From: a bacterium BMS3Abin11
GTDB lineage: Bacteria; Pseudomonadota; Gammaproteobacteria; BMS3Bbin11
Direction of reading: 5' to 3'
Assembly: GCA_002897635.1 (NCBI GenBank)
Contig: BDTD01000006.1
Span: 70,152-110,043, forward strand
Length of the DNA: 39,892 nt
The notes beneath the pieces are model-generated. The model did not search any database and had not been told where the DNA came from. It saw only the letters and a program-made list of their open reading frames with translations. How positions within the stretch are numbered: the first letter of the stretch is position 1; each line of letters opens with the position of its first letter. The position numbers and the translations under genes were made by a program. Positions 8,236-16,702 of this stretch are shown here, piece after piece.

Positions 8236-9135
8236 ATGAAGTTTTTCTATGTCCTACAGCTTTCGCTGTTATTCATATTTTTATTCGAAGGTTCGTCAAT
8301 GGGTGGATTGATCTTACCTGCCTATTCAGCTGTGGTTGAGGAAGAAAACGGTCAGCGCGCGCTAAAGCAAAAGCTAATGTATCTGGAAAAGATGATTTTT
8401 TCTTCAACAATAAGTCAGCGTGTCAACAGTAGCGGTAAGCCTGAGGCAATTGCACTCCTGAATGAAGTACAAAATAATTTTAATCAGGCAAATGAAATGT
8501 TTACTGCGGGTGAACTGGAAAAAGCCAATGAGTTGATCAGCAAGTCCTATACAATGGCGGGCAAATTATCACAGATGGTGGCAGACAAAAAAAATCAGCA
8601 ACAAAAAGATCAAGCTCAGTTTGAGGGATTACACAAGCAGAGTCATTCATACCTGAAAACACTCGAAGCCCTGGCGAGTGAGGAGGAAAGTTTGTCGGGT
8701 TATTTACCCGACAAAAGTATAATTACAGCTCAAATACATGAAGCTGCAGAATTCGCAAACAAAGGGGATTTTAAACATGCTAACGATGCCATGATGGGCA
8801 TCGTTTCTTTACTGGAGCAATCGCTTGTTGCAGCACGAGACTCTATGACACTGATAAGTCGCTTTGAGTTTGGCTCTTTAGCTGAGGAATACAGTTATGA
8901 GATAGAAAGCTTTAAAAGTCACCAAATGCTCGTTGATTTAATGATACGTGAGCGCAAACCTTCTTTGGCATTAAAAAAATTAATTGATGATCGTGTGGCT
9001 AAAAGCCAGGATTTAAAAGATAAGGCCGAATCCTCAGCTAAGTTGGACAAATATGGGGATTCTATTTCTTTGATGGAACAGGCGATAAAAGAACTAGTCA
9101 GGGCATTACGCATTGGCGGGCTAAATATACAGTAA
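8236..9135 (+). CDS. Exported all-helical protein of unknown function (H1)
   Basis: No known family recognised. A 299-residue protein with a signal peptide and then almost continuous predicted helix in TPR-like pairs ('NNFNQANEMFTAGELEKANELISKSYTMA', 'HEAAEFANKGDFKHANDAMMGIVSLL', 'KLDKYGDSISLMEQAIKELVRALR'). It has no cysteine, hence no haem. The ATG at 8236 is chosen because GGAGG lies 8 nt upstream; the ATG at 8212 would add an odd 'YLGEEFK' prefix before the signal. It closes the barrel-A1-B1 run. A paralogue (H2, 10144) opens the second half of the locus, sharing 'EY.YE......H.ML...L..EK.PS' and the C-terminal 'LVRA.R..G..I'. A scaffold or assembly role for periplasmic cytochromes is inferred from context only. 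Confidence 0.8.
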   Translation: MKFFYVLQLSLLFIFLFEGSSMGGLILPAYSAVVEEENGQRALKQKLMYLEKMIFSSTISQRVNSSGKPEAIALLNEVQNNFNQANEMFTAGELEKANELISKSYTMAGKLSQMVADKKNQQQKDQAQFEGLHKQSHSYLKTLEALASEEESLSGYLPDKSIITAQIHEAAEFANKGDFKHANDAMMGIVSLLEQSLVAARDSMTLISRFEFGSLAEEYSYEIESFKSHQMLVDLMIRERKPSLALKKLIDDRVAKSQDLKDKAESSAKLDKYGDSISLMEQAIKELVRALRIGGLNIQ

Positions 9136-9184
9136 TATTTTGAGTCCCCCAGCCATTGAAAGTAACCATTCTTAACAGATTGAA

Positions 9185-9730
9185 TTATTCGTCGTATTCA
9201 CCGAGGAAAATTTGTGCTCCCTTATGTTCCTGTAAAGCAGCCTTATGAATCCATAAATATGCTTCTTCCGTGTTCCGGGTTACTCCGGTACCGGCCATTA
9301 GCAGGAGCCCCAGGTGATACTGTGCATCAGCATGCCCTTGTCGTGCTGCATGCAAGAACCATCTGACAGCTTCTTTATCTCTGTCTTCTACTTCAACCGG
9401 CAGTGCGGGGTCATACAGGAACAAATTGGCAAGATTAAATTGTGCATCAATGTCACCTGAAGATGCGGCACGGCTAAACAGGACATAGGCCTTGTCAATA
9501 TCCTCGATGACACCTTTACCATTGTAGTAAATGACACCAAGCGTACTCTGAGCCCTGGTGTCGCCATTTTCTGCCAGTGGAGTCAATATTTTAACGGCTT
9601 TCTCAAAATTTTCCGCCTGATAAGCATTCAGTCCATCTTGTGTAGATTGTGCCATCACACTATTGACAACGAAAATATGACTAATCATCACATAAAATAG
9701 CCACTTTTTTATTGAAATATTCATGCTCAT
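9185..9730 (-). CDS. Exported Sel1-repeat protein
   Basis: About 181 residues: a signal peptide (to NSVMA) and then three to four Sel1/TPR-like repeats ('GDTRAQSTLGVIYYNGKGVIEDIDKAYVLFSRAASSGDIDAQFNLANLF', 'GHADAQYHLGLLLMAGTGVTRNTEEAYLWIHKAA'). Sel1 repeats mediate protein-protein contacts, often in assembly or signalling. It is the only minus-strand gene inside the cytochrome locus and sits exactly between the two mirrored halves, convergent with H1 and divergent from H2. Start codons at 9736 (TTG), 9730 (ATG) and 9724 (ATG) are all possible; 9730 is given here. Whether it belongs to the electron-transfer system is not shown by the sequence. Confidence 0.85.
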   Translation of the reverse strand: MSMNISIKKWLFYVMISHIFVVNSVMAQSTQDGLNAYQAENFEKAVKILTPLAENGDTRAQSTLGVIYYNGKGVIEDIDKAYVLFSRAASSGDIDAQFNLANLFLYDPALPVEVEDRDKEAVRWFLHAARQGHADAQYHLGLLLMAGTGVTRNTEEAYLWIHKAALQEHKGAQIFLGEYDE

Positions 9731-9736
9731 TCTCAA

Positions 9737-10143
9737 CTAATGAATGTAATTGATAGTGCTGCCAGAGTATTTGATGCTATTTTATAAAAATTCGCATCGT
9801 GAATTCCAGGAAACTCAGCTGAATAAATAGTCCTTTTCTTTTGCCCTGCCCATTTCAATGTGACGCCGATCACTTACCAGGCTGCCGTCCGAGTAGAATG
9901 TTTAATGGTACACAAAGTATATTTTATAGATGCTATAGCTCTCTTTAAATGTATTTAAGGTGCATAAGAATGTTATAATATACATTGGCTATTGTTTTTA
10001 TTTATAATTATTTTCTCAATATATTTAAATATATTTAATAGGGTAATGGAGCACTTCCAGAAAAGAAAGTTGCTGGACTTCAATTAAATATTTGACTGTT
10101 AAACATAACACTATATTAAAAGATAAACAACAGGTCCTACAGC
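9737..10143. other. AT-rich divergent intergenic region
   Basis: About 400 bp between the Sel1 gene (minus) and H2 (plus). The half nearer H2 is very AT-rich with TATATTTAAATATATTTAAT-like runs. The half nearer the Sel1 gene contains a CRP-like site. I see no ORF and no RNA gene here; it is most likely a regulatory region for one or both genes. Confidence 0.5.
9859..9874. promoter_or_regulatory. CRP-like operator
   Basis: TGTGA-CGCCGA-TCACT matches the CRP layout TGTGA-N6-TCACA with one change. It lies about 130 bp from the Sel1 start and 270 bp from the H2 start in the divergent region. A CRP/Vfr-type regulator could control this half of the locus; this is inference from the motif only. Confidence 0.38.
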
Positions 10144-11037
10144 ATGAATAAAAAGTACACACGGAAATTACTTCTCATCTCTAGCTGTTCAGTTTTACTG
10201 ATTACCAGTATATTCTCCAGCTATTCATATGCTGAAGCTTCTTTACAGAAAAGTGATACCACACCGGAAATACGTCTTGAATATGTGAAAAAGCTTATCC
10301 TTACCTCTTCTGCGGCTAAAATTATCGAGTCGAGTAACAATAAAAAGGCACTCGCAAAAAGAAAAGAAGCGATGCGTTATTATCAACAGGCAATAAAAGA
10401 AATGGATGCAGGGGATAAAGTAAAAGCATCTGGTTCTCTGGATCTTGCATCAAAAACGATAGTTGAAGCGGTGCACCTAATCGGAGAAACGGAACAGAGT
10501 GTAGATAAACAGAAAATAGATATCAATAACAAACTTGAAAGCATCGAAGCTTTAATGGTGGCTTATCGCCAGATACACGAAGAAAAAAAAATATCACCGA
10601 ATGCTCAGGTTCATAGCAAGATCGAGAAGTTACTGGCACAATCACGTGCTTCTTATAAAAAAGAGGCGTATGTAGAATCCAGAAAAACAATAGATACCGC
10701 GTATGCTCTGGTGAAAAAAGAACTTGAACGCTTACGTGGAGGCGATACACTAGTACGCTCACTGATTTTTGCCACAAGTAAAGACGAGTATATCTATGAA
10801 CTGGATCGCAACGACACTCATAATATGCTTTTCAATGTCTTACTAAAGGAGAAACAGCCAAGTAAGAGTACGGTCGAAATGGCACAAAAATTTGTAGATA
10901 AAGCTGTGGAGTTAAGGCATAAGGCAGAAAGACAGGCATCCAAAGGTAACTATAAGTCAGCGATTGAGGTGCTTGAGGAATCTACAAAAAATTTGGTACG
11001 AGCAATCCGCGGTGCAGGTATATACATCCCGGGCTAA
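10144..11037 (+). CDS. Exported all-helical protein of unknown function (H2)
   Basis: No known family recognised. A 297-residue protein with a signal peptide (to SYAEA) followed by helical repeats rich in Lys, Glu and Ala ('RKEAMRYYQQAIKEMDAGDKVKASGSLDLASKTI', 'SRASYKKEAYVESRKTIDTAYALVKKELERL', 'RQASKGNYKSAIEVLEESTKNLVRAIRGAG'). It has no cysteine in the mature part. It is a paralogue of H1 (8236) over the full length, most clearly in the last 100 residues. It is followed within 10 bp by B2, so it is the first gene of the H2-B2-A2-NHL2-11-haem run. The repeated coupling of this family to A- and B-type trihaem cytochromes suggests a dedicated structural partner. Confidence 0.8.
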   Translation: MNKKYTRKLLLISSCSVLLITSIFSSYSYAEASLQKSDTTPEIRLEYVKKLILTSSAAKIIESSNNKKALAKRKEAMRYYQQAIKEMDAGDKVKASGSLDLASKTIVEAVHLIGETEQSVDKQKIDINNKLESIEALMVAYRQIHEEKKISPNAQVHSKIEKLLAQSRASYKKEAYVESRKTIDTAYALVKKELERLRGGDTLVRSLIFATSKDEYIYELDRNDTHNMLFNVLLKEKQPSKSTVEMAQKFVDKAVELRHKAERQASKGNYKSAIEVLEESTKNLVRAIRGAGIYIPG

Positions 11038-11045
11038 GTTATGAA

Positions 11046-11588
11046 TTGATAGTGGGTATTGAATCTTTGTTATATGTTAATAAACATTCAGATCAAAAGG
11101 CATACCTCAGCATAATCTGTCTCTTATTTAGCCCAGGAATACTGGCTGCGGACTGGAAGCCACTTTCAGCAGATAATCTTCATGATCCTTATAGTCAGGC
11201 CATTGAGATTCTACAGGAGCCTGCAGCGGCTCTATCGGTTTTGCCACCTGATACGGTAGGCAACCACGTGCGCTGGGTAGAGGCGCTACAAAATGGTGAA
11301 ATCTCACCACGTAGTAATATCTTTCCTGAGACAAAAGTTGAAATTCTTGATGAAGATATCCTGTTCAATGAAACCTCAGATATGCCAATTGTTCTATTTC
11401 CTCATGACAAACATACTGCATGGCTAGATTGTAATAACTGCCATGACAAAATTTTCAAAAAGAAAACAGGTGCTACAAAATTTGGAATGTTTGACATCCT
11501 TTCAGGACGTTTTTGTGGCCGTTGTCATGGTGCCGTCGCTTTTCCACTGACTGAATGTAAACGCTGCCACAGCGTTTCAAGAAATTAG
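11046..11588 (+). CDS. Trihaem c7-type cytochrome (B2)
   Basis: Up to 180 residues with a signal-like segment ending LAADW and three haem motifs, CNNCH, CGRCH and CKRCH, in 'FPHDKHTAWLDCNNCH', 'SGRFCGRCHGAVAFPLTECKRCH'. The pre-haem region 'VRWVEALQNGEISPR' matches 'IDWVKALNNGNINPR' of B1, so the two are paralogues; B2 lacks the N-terminal cytochrome c5 domain and linker. The start is uncertain: the frame begins with TTG (11046), with GTG (11052) and TTG (11067) also possible, none with a clear ribosome site, so translation may be coupled to H2, whose stop lies 8 bp upstream. It is likely a periplasmic electron carrier. Confidence 0.85.
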   Translation: MIVGIESLLYVNKHSDQKAYLSIICLLFSPGILAADWKPLSADNLHDPYSQAIEILQEPAAALSVLPPDTVGNHVRWVEALQNGEISPRSNIFPETKVEILDEDILFNETSDMPIVLFPHDKHTAWLDCNNCHDKIFKKKTGATKFGMFDILSGRFCGRCHGAVAFPLTECKRCHSVSRN

Positions 11589-11598
11589 TTGTCGCTTG

Positions 11599-12006
11599 AT
11601 GTCTAAACAATTTTTTCATCTGGGAATTCATCATTATCGTTTACTGGGCTTAAGTACACTCGTTTTACTTATCTTTTGTATGTCTGTTGCAAAAGCTGAA
11701 TATGGTGATGTAGTCCTCAACAAACATGCAGAGGAGGAAGGGGTTCGCCCGGTTATCTTTCCTCACTGGTTTCATCGGATTCGGTTCCGTTGCAAAGTTT
11801 GCCACAATGAGCTTGGTTTTAAGATGCGAGCGGGTGCTAACAATGTAACCATGGATGAAATTACCGAAGGAAAATTTTGCGGTATGTGCCATAACGGTGA
11901 AATTGCATGGACTGTAGAAAACTGTGACCTGTGTCATTCAGGTAAACCTGGCCTGAAGAGTGGTATTGTAGGTGGGCACAAGACACTTGGCCCTGGAAAA
12001 TGGTAG
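11599..12006 (+). CDS. Trihaem c7-type cytochrome (A2)
   Basis: A 135-residue exported protein with a signal peptide ending AKA and haem motifs CKVCH, CGMCH and CDLCH. It is closely similar to A1 (6787), sharing the mature start 'EYGDVV' and 'RPVIFPHWFHRIRFRCKVCH'. Extra histidines in the PHWFH segment and near the C-terminus (GGHK) are ligand candidates. It begins 10 bp after B2 and belongs to the same transcription unit. The higher similarity between A1 and A2 than between B1 and B2 suggests either recent exchange between them or stronger constraint on this carrier. Confidence 0.88.
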   Translation: MSKQFFHLGIHHYRLLGLSTLVLLIFCMSVAKAEYGDVVLNKHAEEEGVRPVIFPHWFHRIRFRCKVCHNELGFKMRAGANNVTMDEITEGKFCGMCHNGEIAWTVENCDLCHSGKPGLKSGIVGGHKTLGPGKW

Positions 12007-12043
12007 GATTAAAACAAAATATCTGGATTCATGGACATAAGGG

Positions 12044-13120
12044 ATGATCAAGTTAATTTTATGTACCGCTCTCAGAATATTTATAGGCTTTGCTCCTGGT
12101 CTAGTGCTAGTCTCATGCTCATCATCTCCAATGGAGTTTCACTATCTCACGGCAAGCGATTATAAGAACCCGGTTTGGCCTGCACCACCAGAACAGCCAC
12201 ACTTCATGTATGTAGGTCAGCTAAAAGGAGAGGATAATTTACGCCCGGTTACTGCAGGAAATCATGCTCGTATGGACACGGCTATTCGCTGGATTACAGG
12301 GCTTGGCTTTAGTCGTGATGCGAAAGTAACTTTAGTGAGACCGCAATGTGGTGCCGTAGGACCTAACGGTAGAATATTCATTACAGATGTAGGAAATAAT
12401 AGTATTTTTGTTTTTGACCCGATTAATGGTGTGTTGGATGTATGGAAAGATGCTGACTGGAGTACACCTTTTATCTCCCCAATAGGCATTGTTGCACTCC
12501 CTGATGGCCGGGTTCTTGTTGCAGATTCCGGGGCAGGGTTTATTTATGTTCTTGACTCTACTGGAGCACCACTTTCTAAAATCGGTGAGCATATCCTGAA
12601 ACGACCTACCGGTCTGGCCTTTGATATAAAGGCTGGGGAGATTTATGTTGCTGATACAGAAGCACAGGATATTAAAGTGTTTGACCTGTATGGTCAGTTG
12701 GTCAGAACAATCGGTAGTCCGGGCACCGGTAATGGTGAATTTAATCGCCCAAGTTATCTGGCTTTTAAGTCTGGAAAGCTATATGTAACTGACACATTGA
12801 ATGCACGGATTCAGGTATTTTCTTCCTCAGGTGATTTTTTATCTATTGTTGGGGGGCGGGGGTTATATGTAGGGAATCTGACACATCCAAAAGGAGTGGC
12901 CGTTGACTCAGATGAAAACATATACGTTATTGAATCCTTTTATGATTATTTACTAATATTTAATCCCCAGGGTAAATATTTGATGCCTATAGGTGGCAGT
13001 GGCCAGAAGCCTGGTAAATTCTTTCTCCCTGCCGGAATATGGATTGATGGTGGCGACAGAATATATATTGCTGATATGTTCAATGCACGAGTTATGGTAT
13101 TTCAATATCTTGGTGGTTAG
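12044..13120 (+). CDS. NHL-repeat beta-propeller lipoprotein (NHL2)
   Basis: A 358-residue lipoprotein: lipobox LVSC with the lipidated cysteine at residue 25, a short spacer, 'WPAPPEQPHFMYVGQL', then six NHL-like blades ('PQCGAVGPNGRIFITDVGNNSIFVFD', 'GVAVDSDENIYVIESFYDYLLIFN', 'AGIWIDGGDRIYIADMFNARVMVFQ'). It is the paralogue of NHL1 (1000). It ends 11 bp before the 11-haem cytochrome gene. Each of the two NHL lipoproteins is the upstream neighbour of a CytE-type cytochrome, so a cytochrome-specific surface or periplasmic platform is the likely role. Orientation across the membrane cannot be told from sequence. Confidence 0.88.
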   Translation: MIKLILCTALRIFIGFAPGLVLVSCSSSPMEFHYLTASDYKNPVWPAPPEQPHFMYVGQLKGEDNLRPVTAGNHARMDTAIRWITGLGFSRDAKVTLVRPQCGAVGPNGRIFITDVGNNSIFVFDPINGVLDVWKDADWSTPFISPIGIVALPDGRVLVADSGAGFIYVLDSTGAPLSKIGEHILKRPTGLAFDIKAGEIYVADTEAQDIKVFDLYGQLVRTIGSPGTGNGEFNRPSYLAFKSGKLYVTDTLNARIQVFSSSGDFLSIVGGRGLYVGNLTHPKGVAVDSDENIYVIESFYDYLLIFNPQGKYLMPIGGSGQKPGKFFLPAGIWIDGGDRIYIADMFNARVMVFQYLGG

Positions 13121-13131
13121 CGGGTAAAAAA

Positions 13132-15636
13132 ATGAATGTCAGTCTATCTGTTAGATTTATTTTTGCTTGTATGTTGCTCTCTTTGAGCTTTACAACACGC
13201 GCAGCCTTAGAGTCAAACATCTCACTGACAAAACATAATTTATCAGTGTCTGGTCAGGGGGATATCATAGCTACCAGTGAAGATGAGATATGTGTCTTCT
13301 GCCATACACCCCATGGTGCAACAACAGAGCCCGGGGCTCCCTTGTGGAATAAAGCATTATCGGGCCAGTCATACACAACCTATATGTCCTCTTCTATCGA
13401 TGCTGAGCTAGTTGGAAATCAGCTTGCACAGCCTGCCGGCAGTTCAAAGCTTTGCCTGTCCTGTCATGATGGAACCCTGGCAATTGGTGCAGTGAATGTA
13501 AAAGCAGGGCAGCAGAATGTACTGATAGACCTGGCAGGAATTGACCCTGGCGGGAAGATGCCTGCAGCAGGTTCATTAACTGGTTTTACCCGCAACCTAA
13601 GCACTGACCTGAGTAATGACCACCCTATTTCAGTGACATACGATGACACACTTTCAAATAAGGATGGTGAATTGCGTGTTCCGGATGCCCAGCAACGCAT
13701 ACCTCCTGGAAGTGGTGACGATGTTGCAATAAGAAACCATGCTGCAGGAGTAATACCATTGTTGCCTCTCGAATCAACCGGCCCCAATGGTAAAGGACAA
13801 GTACAATGTGCAACATGCCATGACCCTCATGTAAGGGATACTGATGCTACGATAAATAACAAATTTCTACGCGCTAACAGATTCCAGAATGCCGCACCAG
13901 TTGCCGGGAATATCTTTAATGAAAACCTGGATACTATTTGCCTTGCCTGCCATGACAAAGATCTCGGTAGCGCGGGATGGGCACAATCAGCACATGCTAA
14001 TAACCTGGTAGCTAATGAGCAATACAAAGCCCTTGCTGCTGGAGAACGTGATTTCCCTTCTGATATTTCTGTATGGGAAGCGGCGTGTTTAAATTGTCAC
14101 GATACGCATACCGTCTCAGGTGCCCGGAGGCTGGCACGTGAAGGGACTGACGACACAAATACACCTAAACAGGGTGGCAACTCCGCTATAGAAGAAACCT
14201 GTTATCAGTGCCATACAAATTCTGCTGAAACCATCCTTTCTTCCACAACTAATGTACCCAATATCAAAGATATTTTTAATCTTGTTCGCCATATGCCGAT
14301 AACGACGAGTGACCAGCAAGCAACAACTGAGGTGCATGATATTGGAACAGGCAGTGATGGGTTTGAGGGAACCAAAAGAGGAATAAACTTTGTCGAGGAT
14401 CAAAACCTGCTTGGTAAGGGTGCAGGAAACAAGATAAACCGTCATGCCGAGTGTACAGATTGCCATAATCCTCATCGCGTAATAAAGAATTTTCTGTTTA
14501 ATGCGAATGCCGCAGCGCCTGATTCAGCAGGCACTCATCGCCCAGGGGGAGTGAATGGAAATATTGCATCAGGCGTACTACGAGGGATTTGGGGAGTAGA
14601 GCCGAATTATTCGGGCTCCAGCTTCTTTGACTTACCATCCAGTTACACTATAAAGCAGGGTGTCGGAAGCAGCACATCTGTCAATGCTGCCCACCTTACT
14701 CGCGAATACCAGCTTTGCTTCAAATGTCACTCCGATTATGGTTACGATGATAATAACGTCTATCCTACCGGTAATCGTCCTAATTTAGATGATTCAGGAG
14801 GCAGCACACCGCAAGGTACAAATAAAATGGACCAATACACCAATCAGGCGCGAGAATTCCAGGCACCCACTGGGGACAAGGGTGAGTCAGGTGGTAACCA
14901 TCGCTCCTGGCATCCTGTGGTTGACGATACAGGTAGAGCGCTAGGTGACCGTTCGATAGATGCAGCAGATAACCCCTGGCGCCCTCCATTTGACGCAGCT
15001 GTTGGGACACAGACCATGCATTGCAGTGATTGCCATGGCCCTGATACTGCAAATGATACAATTGATCCAAATGGTGGTGAGGATGGTGAACCCTGGGGGC
15101 CACATGGTTCTCAAAATGATTTTATCCTGAAAGGCACCTGGGATGGATTGACAGGCGGAAACAGCAGCGACGTCCCTGCAACAGACCCAAACAATGGCAT
15201 CTGTTTCAAGTGCCATGAATTCCAGGCCTATGCTGACCGTAATGGTGATAATAGTTACGACAGCGGCTTTAGTGGGACCTCAGGGGGTATGGGGGGAGGG
15301 ACTAGCAATAACCTACATGCTCGTCATGCTGCTAGAATAGGAAAAATGCACTGCAACTGGTGTCATGTAGCGGTACCACATGGATGGAAAAATAAGGCCT
15401 TCCTGGTCAACTTGAATGACGTTGGGGCAGAAGCCGGGCAGGCCGGTATCGAGGTGCCCATTGGGTCTTCTGCCCAAACTTATGATGTCGGGCCTTATTA
15501 CAATAACGCAAAGCTGAAAATCAGAACATTTCGTACCAGCGGCAATTGGAGTGCTAATAGTTGCGGTTCGTCCAGTGGGGGGGGGTTCAATACTGGAACA
15601 AGGTGGATGAGACGAGTGTGCTCTAACCCTCCATGA
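13132..15636 (+). CDS. Undecahaem (11-haem) c-type cytochrome with OmcE-like N-terminal module
   Basis: An 834-residue exported protein (signal peptide to TRA) with eleven haem motifs, first cysteines at about C54, C108, C226, C270, C319, C357, C441, C529, C631, C691 and C741. There are 21 further histidines, more than the 11 needed as distal ligands. Residues about 30-275 repeat the layout of CytE: 'TKHNLSVSG', 'EICVFCHTPHG', 'LCLSCHDG', 'NDHPIS', 'CATCHDPH', 'CLACH'. The seven later haems sit in a Gly/Asn/Asp-rich extension of about 550 residues. No membrane segment, lipobox or porin part is seen, so it is probably periplasmic or on the cell surface. Its stop overlaps the start of resB by 4 nt. 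It could be the terminal extracellular haem wire of the conduit. Confidence 0.92.
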   Translation: MNVSLSVRFIFACMLLSLSFTTRAALESNISLTKHNLSVSGQGDIIATSEDEICVFCHTPHGATTEPGAPLWNKALSGQSYTTYMSSSIDAELVGNQLAQPAGSSKLCLSCHDGTLAIGAVNVKAGQQNVLIDLAGIDPGGKMPAAGSLTGFTRNLSTDLSNDHPISVTYDDTLSNKDGELRVPDAQQRIPPGSGDDVAIRNHAAGVIPLLPLESTGPNGKGQVQCATCHDPHVRDTDATINNKFLRANRFQNAAPVAGNIFNENLDTICLACHDKDLGSAGWAQSAHANNLVANEQYKALAAGERDFPSDISVWEAACLNCHDTHTVSGARRLAREGTDDTNTPKQGGNSAIEETCYQCHTNSAETILSSTTNVPNIKDIFNLVRHMPITTSDQQATTEVHDIGTGSDGFEGTKRGINFVEDQNLLGKGAGNKINRHAECTDCHNPHRVIKNFLFNANAAAPDSAGTHRPGGVNGNIASGVLRGIWGVEPNYSGSSFFDLPSSYTIKQGVGSSTSVNAAHLTREYQLCFKCHSDYGYDDNNVYPTGNRPNLDDSGGSTPQGTNKMDQYTNQAREFQAPTGDKGESGGNHRSWHPVVDDTGRALGDRSIDAADNPWRPPFDAAVGTQTMHCSDCHGPDTANDTIDPNGGEDGEPWGPHGSQNDFILKGTWDGLTGGNSSDVPATDPNNGICFKCHEFQAYADRNGDNSYDSGFSGTSGGMGGGTSNNLHARHAARIGKMHCNWCHVAVPHGWKNKAFLVNLNDVGAEAGQAGIEVPIGSSAQTYDVGPYYNNAKLKIRTFRTSGNWSANSCGSSSGGGFNTGTRWMRRVCSNPP

Positions 15637-16625
15637 TGCGTATTCTCAGGATTTTAGGCAGCTTAAGGCTAACACTCTTTGGTATTGTGCTGATAGCAAC
15701 AGGTGTGTTGCTGAATATATATATCCCAGGTAACCCGGATCTGTTTATCAGCGGGCCCGTTGGTTTTCTCTCGCTTAATTTACTCGCCGCAATTATTACC
15801 AGGCCACAGATGCGCCGGCAACATGCCCTTTTGCTGTTTCATTTGTGCCTGCTCGCGCTGGTTGTAGTTGTATTTCTTGGCAGGCTGACTCATTTTAAGG
15901 GACAGGTGGAATTGACCGAAGGTCAATGGTTGGAAGCAGCAAACCTGGTAACCGTGAGTAGTGGCCCCTGGTACCATAACATATTGACTGATATTCAATT
16001 GCAACAGGGGCCAATTCAGGTCGCTTATACCACGCAGAATTATCGTCAGAAGACCCATAGCCAGATACTGCTGACATCAGCACAGGGGGTCACAGAGGCG
16101 GCAATGATTGATGATAACAATCCACTGGTGATTGATAACTACCGATTCTATATCACACCGAATAAGGGGTTTTCGGCAATACTCCGCTGGGTAGATCTGG
16201 CAGGACAAACTGTTCTGGGTGCCGTGAACTTTCCTTCTTATCCAGCACTGGACTTTAAACAAAAACAGCAATGGGTTACCCCTGAGGGTGAAAAACTGTC
16301 TTTGCGATTGATCATTGAAAATATCGCTGATGCTAATAACAACTGGATATTAAGCAGTAAAGTTTCGAAACCTCGACTGGATGTGATTGTAAATGACAAG
16401 GTACACACATCTCTGTTTCCAGGAGATTCAATGAAATTATCGGGTGGAGAACTTCAATTCATGCAGCTAAAAATGTGGATGGGTTACTACATCAACTATG
16501 ACCCAAACTCACGCTGGATATTTCTTATTGCACTGTTAGGGGTGCTAGCGATGTCTTTGCACCTGTACGGAAGACAGGTAAATGCGCCGACTCTTGTGCG
16601 AAAACTAGTAGCGGTAGAAAAATAG
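15633..16625 (+). CDS. resB: Cytochrome c biogenesis protein ResB (System II)
   Basis: A 330-residue membrane protein: three N-terminal hydrophobic segments (about residues 10-30, 40-56 and 64-82, the last including 'HALLLFHLCLLALVVVVFLG'), a large extracytoplasmic domain, and a C-terminal membrane helix (about 294-314, 'WIFLIALLGVLAMSLHLYG'). This is the ResB/Ccs1 layout. With CcsA it forms the System II complex that carries haem across the membrane and attaches it to CxxCH motifs. The start codon overlaps the 11-haem stop (ATGA), implying translational coupling. The protein is shorter than many ResB (about 450-600 residues), as in compact forms next to multihaem genes. A second ATG follows immediately at 15636. 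Confidence 0.85.
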   Translation: MMRILRILGSLRLTLFGIVLIATGVLLNIYIPGNPDLFISGPVGFLSLNLLAAIITRPQMRRQHALLLFHLCLLALVVVVFLGRLTHFKGQVELTEGQWLEAANLVTVSSGPWYHNILTDIQLQQGPIQVAYTTQNYRQKTHSQILLTSAQGVTEAAMIDDNNPLVIDNYRFYITPNKGFSAILRWVDLAGQTVLGAVNFPSYPALDFKQKQQWVTPEGEKLSLRLIIENIADANNNWILSSKVSKPRLDVIVNDKVHTSLFPGDSMKLSGGELQFMQLKMWMGYYINYDPNSRWIFLIALLGVLAMSLHLYGRQVNAPTLVRKLVAVEK

Positions 16626-16702
16626 ATATCCAATACATTCTGATTGCCTGTGGTCTGCTTGCCTATCTTGGGGCACTTGTCACTGCGGTTTTTAAACGGC
16701 AC

